DNA from: Bacillota bacterium
GTDB lineage: Bacteria > Bacillota > UBA4882 > UBA8346
Direction: 5' to 3'
DNA length: 19,385 nucleotides
Assembly (NCBI GenBank): GCA_023435225.1
Contig: JAEYRX010000078.1
Coordinates: 1-19,385 of the forward strand
Shown: positions 14,969-19,385 of the stretch, in pieces
Numbering within the stretch: the first letter of the stretch is position 1
How the letters are laid out: every line of letters begins with the position of its first letter
Program-made: the position numbers and the translations under genes
Notes under the pieces: model-generated
What the model was told of the DNA's origin: nothing
Databases searched by the model: none
What the model saw: only the letters and a program-made list of their open reading frames with translations

Positions 14969-15012
14969 TTTTCTGTAAATTTCTAAAAAATCCTTCCATA
15001 ACCTGGTAAGAA
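14969..15012. repeat. Short interspersed repeat, copy D
   Basis: ATTTTCTGTAAATTTCT then AAAAAATCCTTCC, continuing as ATAACCTGGTAAGAA. It shares the 3' part with copy B. Confidence 0.5.
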
Positions 15013-15325
15013 CAGTCGGTTTCTTAACGTAGGTGGCTTTGAGGGCCGATGGGAGGCGATTCCTTCCTCCCACACCCACCAGGAATTACTTTTTTACCGC
15101 AAAAAAAGTAATCAAAAATGCGCCGGAACCTAGATAAAATGAAAAATCATTTATAGATTTCGCATTCCAAAGGCCGAATGCGAAATAGTTGTGGAAATTT
15201 TCATTATATGTTAAGGAAATATGTTGCATTAAAATGTAGTAATTCAGAAAGCAATGCAACATATATTGATTCCCGTCCTCCCTTGATTTCTCCTCACGTC
15301 CATGTTCGGATTAGGAGTTTTTGAT
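15013..15325. other. Non-coding stretch with several hairpins
   Basis: I see no gene here. It holds GGGAGG/CCTCCC near 15050-15072, ATTACTTTTT/AAAAAGTAAT (15085-15112), ATTTCGCATTC/GAATGCGAAAT (15157-15186, perfect 11 bp) and ATATGTTGCATT/AATGCAACATAT (15219-15264, perfect 12 bp with a 22-nt loop). The density of unrelated palindromes suggests accumulated small repeat elements rather than one regulator site. Confidence 0.5.
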
Positions 15326-15682
15326 TTAAGAGACGACTACATCCATGTAGCATGTCTTCTGGGCAATTCTGTGGGCCGACGGCTGAGAAACATCATATTT
15401 CAAAGCCGCGCCTCCGACCTCCATGTCTTCGGGTGGTAGTTGATAGTTCTCTCTTTTTTGCCAATAACCATGGAATTTGGGGAAATAGCATAAAAAATTG
15501 ACATAATATTGATACATTAGAAAATCGGAGTTCGGAACACCGGCGTTGGGGTTAAGAACTCGGAAGTCGGAGTTCGAAACAGGAAAATTGGAGTTCGGAA
15601 CACCGGTGTTGGGGTTAAGAACTCGGAAGTTGGAGTTTGGAACAGCGGAGCCGGAGTTTGGAATAAGAAAATTAGAGTACAT
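15326..15682 (-). CDS. Doubtful ORF over a tandem repeat
   Basis: This 118-codon reading frame has an Asn/Pro/Ser-rich N-terminal part made of a 21-residue repeat (around V-P-N-S-N-F and R-V-L-N-P-N). A C-terminal part (MEVGGAALKYDVSQ onward) is of different composition. There is no ribosome binding site before the ATG at 15682 and no recognisable domain. The 63-bp repeat keeps frame only because its length is a multiple of three. I think it is more likely a chance frame over repeats than a protein. Confidence 0.2.
   Translation of the reverse strand: MYSNFLIPNSGSAVPNSNFRVLNPNTGVPNSNFPVSNSDFRVLNPNAGVPNSDFLMYQYYVNFLCYFPKFHGYWQKRENYQLPPEDMEVGGAALKYDVSQPSAHRIAQKTCYMDVVVS
15527..15673. repeat. 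63-bp tandem repeat, two copies plus a partial third
   Basis: Units start at GGAGTTCGGAACACC (15527 and 15590) and at GGAGTTTGGAA (15653), with a spacing of exactly 63 bp. Each unit contains the shorter motif GAACTCGGAAGT and a second GGAGTTYG, so it may have grown from a smaller unit. Copies 1 and 2 are highly similar in their first half and drift in the second. Confidence 0.8.
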
Positions 15683-15783
15683 AACTCTGAACTGGGTTTA
15701 GAACGAACCTTTTATCAATTTTTATAGGAAAAAAGTTTGTAAACTTTGTTTGGGGGAGTATAGGAAATTAGTTAAGTAAAATA

Positions 15784-15814
15784 AAAAAGACCACGGATTT
15801 ACCATAGTCTTTTT
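15784..15814 (-). terminator. Terminator of the XRE regulator gene
   Basis: On the minus strand AAAGACTATGG pairs with CCGTGGTCTTT through G-C, A-U and two G-U pairs around a short AT loop, followed by a run of T. On the plus strand the same positions would give C-A mismatches, so it serves the minus-strand gene. It abuts the stop codon. Confidence 0.75.
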
Positions 15815-16180
15815 TTATTTCTTTTTCAGCGTATCGGGTTTATTTTGGTTTTTATTTTGAATCTTGTATTTATACCGGATATAATCCTGAAAATCTTCTA
15901 TTTCCTTTCGAGCTTCAGGTGGGAGATCGTCTATTGAAAAAGTATTGATAGAAGAATCATTTTCAGTAACAATTTGGTTTGAGTTCTTACCAATCAATTC
16001 CGGAACCGATACTTCCAAAGCGGTTGCAAGTGCTTTTAAAGTATCCAATGATGGATTGCTTCGCCCGGATTCGATATCGGCAATAAATGAATGGGATAAA
16101 TGAGCTATTTCTCCTAATTTACGAAGAGATAGCTTTTTATTTTCACGGATTTTTTTTAGTCTGGAACCTAATGTATCCAT
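15815..16180 (-). CDS. XRE-family helix-turn-helix transcriptional regulator
   Basis: The 121-residue protein has a lambda-repressor-like HTH in the first 62 residues: RLKKIRENKKLSLRKLGEIA, then SHSFIADIESGRSNPSLDTL, with recognition helix near 29-38. A short acidic linker and a helical, lysine-rich tail (DLPPEARKEIEDFQDYIRYK) follow. This resembles small SinR-like or phage/ICE-type repressors. It has no peptidase domain. The gene is divergent from the accessory region to its right, and several related palindromic sites lie upstream, consistent with autoregulation. Confidence 0.88.
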   Translation of the reverse strand: MDTLGSRLKKIRENKKLSLRKLGEIAHLSHSFIADIESGRSNPSLDTLKALATALEVSVPELIGKNSNQIVTENDSSINTFSIDDLPPEARKEIEDFQDYIRYKYKIQNKNQNKPDTLKKK

Positions 16181-16231
16181 TTAGTCATTCCTTAATAAAA
16201 TATATACTTGTCTTCTATGTTCGGTTAGAGT

Positions 16232-16244
16232 GTACGTTTTTATT
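16232..16244. promoter_or_regulatory. Operator-like half site near the XRE promoter
   Basis: GTACGTTTTTATT matches one side of the palindromic motif at 16400-16416. On the minus strand it lies just after a TATAAT box (about 16243-16248) that could be the -10 element of the XRE gene, 50-60 bp before its start. A bound repressor would block initiation. Confidence 0.35.
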
Positions 16245-16290
16245 ATATAATCCGTATATTTATTTGTATATTATTTACCAGCAAACTTGT

Positions 16291-16307
16291 GGTCGTTAAT
16301 AACGAAC
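16291..16307. promoter_or_regulatory. Palindromic operator-like site
   Basis: GGTCGTTAATAACGAAC contains the perfect odd-length palindrome TCGTTA-A-TAACGA. A close relative lies at 16400-16416 and a half site (GGTCGTTTTTGAC) at 16366-16378. The spacing and position upstream of the XRE gene suggest sites for that regulator. Confidence 0.45.
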
Positions 16308-16399
16308 TAAAAAACTAAGGAATCAAAAGGATAAATAAGATATGACAAACAAATTAATAATTATTGGTCGTTTTTGACTTACACTAAGCCTTTATTTTT

Positions 16400-16416
16400 G
16401 GTCGTAAATAACGTAC
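16400..16416. promoter_or_regulatory. Second operator-like site
   Basis: GGTCGTAAATAACGTAC differs from the site at 16291 at two positions. It lies 93 bp from that site, in the region between the XRE gene and the downstream small gene. A GACCGTTAAAT sequence at 16430 could be a further half site in reverse. Confidence 0.4.
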
Positions 16417-16611
16417 AATTAAAAAAATAGACCGTTAAATTCTAAAAGATTTTAGCACGGAGGCTAGGGTTACTCTACCCCAAGGGGGAGAGCAAGAGAG
16501 GGGTCTATGCCCGAATTTCCAACAAACAAAAAATAGGCGTCCCCGGCGCCACATTCAACTCACGCCTAACGCTGTCTATAAACCTTCCCGACCGTAATTT
16601 TAAGATTTTAA
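16417..16611. other. Non-coding stretch without a supported gene
   Basis: It holds the perfect palindrome CTAAAAGATTTTAG-type (about 16442-16455), an orphan GGAGG near 16460 with no start codon behind it, and CTACCCCAAGGGGGAG (hairpin near 16476-16491). From about 16450 the base composition turns GC-richer than the flanks. Confidence 0.4.
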
Positions 16612-16646
16612 AACTATCAACTGTCAACTATCAACTATCAACTCTA
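16612..16646 (+). repeat. 7-bp tandem repeat AACTATC
   Basis: Five adjacent heptamers read AACTATC, AACTGTC, AACTATC, AACTATC and AACTCTA. They end 24 bp before the start of the next small gene, just upstream of its ribosome binding site. The repeat may be variable in copy number. Confidence 0.8.
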
Positions 16647-16670
16647 AACTTTCCCAGGAGGTTCAAGCTC

Positions 16671-16979
16671 ATGCTTACTGATAGAGACCCCGGCATCAAA
16701 AAATTCATCTTCGACCGGATCTGCAAAATCGACGAAGAAATAGTCGAAAAAGATCCCGAATATAAAAAACTGGGCGAACGCCCCAGTGAACTGCTGAAAC
16801 TGCTGGCCGCCAAACTCTCCGCCGATGATAACAAGCTGCTGAAAGAGTACGATGATATTTATTTCAATCAAGTTATCCGCCGGGACGAGCTTTTTTACAA
16901 CCAGGGACTGATGGACGGGATGATGCTCTGTTACTGGACGATGATGGTAGGTAGAGGAGGGGAAGAGATCGAAGTTTAA
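16671..16979 (+). CDS. Small acidic helical protein of unknown function
   Basis: The 102-residue protein has a good AGGAGG ribosome binding site before ATG 16671. It looks all-helical: a charged segment (DRICKIDEEIVEKDPEYKKL), a leucine-rich stretch with PSELLKLLAAKLSADD, and a C-terminal part with LFYNQGLMDGMMLCYWTMM. The final E/F-x-x-G-x-x-x-G-x-x-L pattern recalls small clostridial proteins annotated as DUF6809, but I am not sure. It is GC-richer than both neighbours, which suggests separate origin. About 150 bp and a hairpin separate it from the RloA gene, so it need not be part of that operon. Confidence 0.65.
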   Translation: MLTDRDPGIKKFIFDRICKIDEEIVEKDPEYKKLGERPSELLKLLAAKLSADDNKLLKEYDDIYFNQVIRRDELFYNQGLMDGMMLCYWTMMVGRGGEEIEV

Positions 16980-17035
16980 TTGGCTACAATGATTTATTAA
17001 AAACTTATAATTTAGTATTAAAAGCAAATTTAAAA

Positions 17036-17052
17036 GTGAGAGAAAATCTCAC
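17036..17052 (+). terminator. Small hairpin between the small gene and the RloA gene
   Basis: GTGAGA (17036-17041) and TCTCAC (17047-17052) form a 6-bp stem with a GAAAA loop. There is no T-run, so termination is uncertain. It may be a structure just upstream of the RloA promoter. Confidence 0.3.
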
Positions 17053-17078
17053 AAATTAGTATACATTTAGCCTAAATC

Positions 17079-17092
17079 TGCTATACTATAAT
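17079..17092 (+). promoter_or_regulatory. Probable extended -10 promoter for rloAB
   Basis: TGCTATACT (17079-17087) is an extended -10 element, and TATAAT follows at 17087-17092. No good -35 is seen at the usual distance. It lies 38-51 bp before the ATG at 17130. The stretch between 16980 and here is AT-rich. Confidence 0.45.
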
Positions 17093-17129
17093 ATAAGCGT
17101 ATATTTAACACATGATGGGGTGATTGATC

Positions 17130-18383
17130 ATGTTATGTCAGTTTTCTATTAAAAATTATAGAAGCTTTCAGGGAGAAGCTACTCTTGACCTTCAGGCTAC
17201 CAATATTACTGAACATGAAGCAGAAATATTAGTCGACTCAAATGATGGAGATAAGTATTTACCATTAGCTGTTATTTATGGCCCTAATGGAAGTGGGAAA
17301 AGTAATATTATAGCGGCTCTTTATAGTCTAATTAGTAAAATTAAAAGACCCATTTGTGCTGCATGTGATAGAAAAGATTGTTCTGGATTACTAAAGAGAA
17401 AAGAACAGATTGTCCCATTCAAGTTTAATATAACATCTTCAGAACAACCAACAACTTTTGAACTTTTCTTTAAAACCGAAAAAAACGAGTACAAATATAA
17501 CCTCTCTGTTAAAGATGAGATAGTTATTTTTGAGAGCTTGTTTATGCGTGACTTAAACCAAAAGAAAATAATAGAGATATTCACAAGAGAATTCAAAGTT
17601 GAAAAAGGTATTTTTTTAAATAACAATATCTTTAAGGATATTAATATTACAGAAATATCTAATACCTTACCACTTTTATCTTATCTTGGGATTACTCATA
17701 AAGATATGAAGGTTGTTTCGGATGTCTTAAAATGGCTTGAAAATGGAATAGAAATTATTAATTATGGCAATCCGCTCACTGAAAGTACTATATCTATATT
17801 TAAATCAAAAAAAGCTAGAAAGTTATTTTTACAAATGATTAAAGAGATGGATATTGATATTGAAGACTTTAGGGTTGAAGATGAAAAAGAAGATAATATA
17901 AAGATATTTACTAAACATATTGTTAATGATTTAGAAAAGGAATTAGATTTAGGAGATGAATCAAGAGGAACAATTAAATTATTTGGATTGTTACCAGTTA
18001 TTATAGATAGTATTTTATCAGGATCGGCATTAGTAGTGGATGAGCTAGATTCAAAGCTTCATCCTAAACTATTGGAATATATTATTAATTTATATAGAGA
18101 TCCTAAAAAGAACAAAAAAGGTGCTCAACTAATATTTACTTCACATGACTTAATGACGATGACTCCAGAACTATTTAGAAGAGACGAAATTTGGTTTACT
18201 GCAAAAAATGTGGAACAAGCATCTCAACTTTATTCACTTGTTGAATTTAAAAAGGAAAATGGGAAACAACCACGAAAAGATGAAAAGTATGGGAAACAAT
18301 ATTTGGAAGGCAGGTATGGGGCAGATCCATATCTTAATCGGATGATTAATTGGGAGGAACTATATGAGTCCCAAGAAAATTAG
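17130..18383 (+). CDS. RloA / AbiLi-type AAA (ABC-like) ATPase
   Basis: This is probably the ATPase half of a two-gene anti-phage system. The 417 residues begin MLCQFSIKNYRSF, the typical AAA_15/AAA_21 (OLD/RecF-like) start. Walker A is GPNGSGKS (51-58). The ABC-like signature ESRGTIKLF is near 276-285, Walker B LVVDELDSKLHP covers 301-312, and the FTSHD histidine is near 337. A Cys-rich insert C-A-A-C-D-R-K-D-C follows Walker A (around residues 75-85) and might bind zinc. I chose ATG 17130 because GGGGTG lies 7 nt before it; the TTG at 17124 would sit too close to that site. The gene overlaps the RloB-like gene by 20 bp. Confidence 0.85.
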   Translation: MLCQFSIKNYRSFQGEATLDLQATNITEHEAEILVDSNDGDKYLPLAVIYGPNGSGKSNIIAALYSLISKIKRPICAACDRKDCSGLLKRKEQIVPFKFNITSSEQPTTFELFFKTEKNEYKYNLSVKDEIVIFESLFMRDLNQKKIIEIFTREFKVEKGIFLNNNIFKDINITEISNTLPLLSYLGITHKDMKVVSDVLKWLENGIEIINYGNPLTESTISIFKSKKARKLFLQMIKEMDIDIEDFRVEDEKEDNIKIFTKHIVNDLEKELDLGDESRGTIKLFGLLPVIIDSILSGSALVVDELDSKLHPKLLEYIINLYRDPKKNKKGAQLIFTSHDLMTMTPELFRRDEIWFTAKNVEQASQLYSLVEFKKENGKQPRKDEKYGKQYLEGRYGADPYLNRMINWEELYESQEN

Positions 18384-19065
18384 AGTAGAAGAATGGAAAA
18401 AACAACGGAAAATTGATAGACTTGCTCAGGTAGAGAACAAATACTACATCTTTTGTGAGGGCATTCAAACTGAACCTAATTATTTTGATGGGTTTAAAAG
18501 ACATATTGAACAAAATTCCGTATATAAAAACCTTATTCTTGTTGAAATTCAAGGAGTGGGGGCAGATACTGAACGTGTAATTAAATTCGCAGAAGATTAT
18601 GTTAATCTTAATAAATTGAAAAATGCCCAAATATGGTGTGTATATGACAAAGACAGTTTTTCTCCAGAGTCATTTAATAGAGTATCAGAGCGTGCATTGA
18701 ATCTTAATAACTCACAGAAAGATGTAACATATCATGTTGCATGGTCAAATCAATGTATTGAATATTGGTTCATTTTGCATTTTAACTATTATGATGCCGA
18801 TAATCTAAGACAATATTATAAGGATAATCTGAATCCAAACTTTAAAATTAAGGGATTACCAAAATATAAAAAAAATGATAAAGAAATATTTGAAAAATTA
18901 ACCCAATATGGGGATCCTAAGTTAGCTATAAGGTTTGCAAAAAGGCGCATCTCTGAATGCTGTGGGAGAAGTAACGCAGATTCATCACCGGCAACAAAAG
19001 TATATGAATTGGTTGAAGAACTAGCAAAATACTTACCAGAAGTTATTAAAGATAGATATATATGA
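18364..19065 (+). CDS. RloB / AbiLii-like Toprim-fold protein
   Basis: This is probably the effector half of the two-gene system. The 233 residues match the RloB family (PF13707). After a basic start (about 1-20) comes the Toprim-like strand YYIFCEGIQTEPNYF with E32 and E37. The DxD motif is VYDKDSF with D95 and D97, and the family-typical NQCIEYWFILHF (129-140) keeps E133 and W135. Such acidic residues suggest metal-dependent nuclease activity, not shown here. GGGAGG lies 6 nt before ATG 18364, inside the end of the RloA gene, so the pair is translationally coupled. The layout parallels AbiLi/AbiLii and, more distantly, PARIS (ATPase plus Toprim). Confidence 0.85.
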   Translation: MSPKKIRVEEWKKQRKIDRLAQVENKYYIFCEGIQTEPNYFDGFKRHIEQNSVYKNLILVEIQGVGADTERVIKFAEDYVNLNKLKNAQIWCVYDKDSFSPESFNRVSERALNLNNSQKDVTYHVAWSNQCIEYWFILHFNYYDADNLRQYYKDNLNPNFKIKGLPKYKKNDKEIFEKLTQYGDPKLAIRFAKRRISECCGRSNADSSPATKVYELVEELAKYLPEVIKDRYI

Positions 19066-19146
19066 TGGGACAAAAACCTATTTAGATATTGATTAATACA
19101 GATTGACAGACTCATAAACTCATTAAAAGTCCCATTAAGTGCATAT

Positions 19147-19233
19147 TTCGGTCAAACTGGACACCGATTCCGGTTTAAACTGGACAGGCATTCCGGTTCA
19201 AAGTGGACAGTGATTCCGGATCAAACTGGACAG
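19147..19233. repeat. Internal end repeats of an IS21-family element
   Basis: Four copies of an AAACTGGACA-type motif (CGGTTTAAACTGGACAG at 19171, CGGTTCAAAGTGGACAG at 19194, CGGATCAAACTGGACAG at 19217 and a first copy near 19148) occur with 23-bp spacing. IS21-family ends carry such repeated transposase-binding sites. The outer boundary cannot be fixed because the other end is outside the window; it probably lies in 19080-19147. Confidence 0.75.
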
Positions 19234-19259
19234 ATCGGAGCGAAGCGACGAACTAAAAA

Positions 19260-19385
19260 TTAGCTTAAATCATTTCCATTAGATTGTAAATTAGATTTCG
19301 TCTTCCGCATCGATTCTCCTTTCAAAAATATTTTATGAGCATTATGAACAACCCGATCAAGAATAGCGTCCGCTAAGGTAGGATC
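19260..19385 (-). CDS. istB: IS21-family helper ATPase IstB, C-terminal end (partial)
   Basis: The reverse strand is open from the window edge for 41 codons to TAA at 19262-19260. It reads DPTLADAILDRVVHNAHKI followed by LKGESMRK, the typical IstB C-terminus. IstB is the AAA+ target-selection helper of the IstA transposase. The rest, and istA, should lie to the right of the window. The gene points toward the RloB gene, so the element's right end faces it. Confidence 0.85.
   Translation of the reverse strand, partial: DPTLADAILDRVVHNAHKIFLKGESMRKTKSNLQSNGNDLS

Noticed and set aside
16341..16376. Short ORF (11 codons) upstream of the small gene
   Set aside because: There is no good ribosome binding site at proper distance and no link to a regulatory fold.

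Overview
The window looks like chromosome of a low-GC, endospore-forming, motile Firmicute, most likely in class Clostridia. The evidence is AT-rich sequence with strong AGGAGG-type ribosome binding sites, a SPOCS-domain protein behind a SigE/SigK-like promoter, a DUF2164 gene, a methyl-accepting chemotaxis protein, a dedicated BioMNY biotin transporter and an Lsa-type ABC-F gene. I cannot name the species.

Layout. 1-116 is a 5S rRNA, the end of an rRNA operon lying to the left. It is followed by a truncated ATC-hydrolase-like gene, a YghZ-type aldo/keto reductase (656-1645) and a chemotaxis receptor (1916-3607). Next comes a biotin-uptake operon bioY-bioM-bioN (3817-5916), behind a sigma-70 promoter whose -35 box sits inside a near-ideal BirA operator. 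A remnant of glucuronate isomerase (6001-6339), an MscS channel (6490-7554), the SPOCS protein (7719-8354) and, convergent with it, DUF2164 (8403-8666) follow. From 8888 to 14840 the genes run on the minus strand: a HAD phosphatase, an Lsa-type ABC-F protein with a complete attenuator leader, a GT1-like glycosyltransferase and a secreted glycoside-hydrolase-like protein.

From about 14840 to 16670 the window is mostly non-coding mosaic: hairpins, a 63-bp tandem repeat, 7-bp repeats and an XRE repressor with palindromic operator-like sites. The right end (17130-19065) holds a two-gene RloA/RloB (AbiL-type) anti-phage module, with an IS21-family element entering just after it (istB tail 19260-19385).

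Mobile and repeat content is high. Two copies of a 98-bp palindromic MITE each carry their own 4-bp target duplication (TTAA and TTAG). Two tandem copies of a ~290-bp element have GC-rich terminal inverted repeats and nested hairpins, and the second copy supplies the last codons of the glycoside-hydrolase-like gene. A short interspersed repeat occurs four times between genes.

Most noteworthy are the ABC-F leader (promoter, 6-codon leader peptide, mutually exclusive antiterminator and terminator), the BirA operator/promoter/hairpin overlap, the two repeat-element families, and the RloA/RloB module in an accessory region. I did not find a gene system that I can claim is wholly new.
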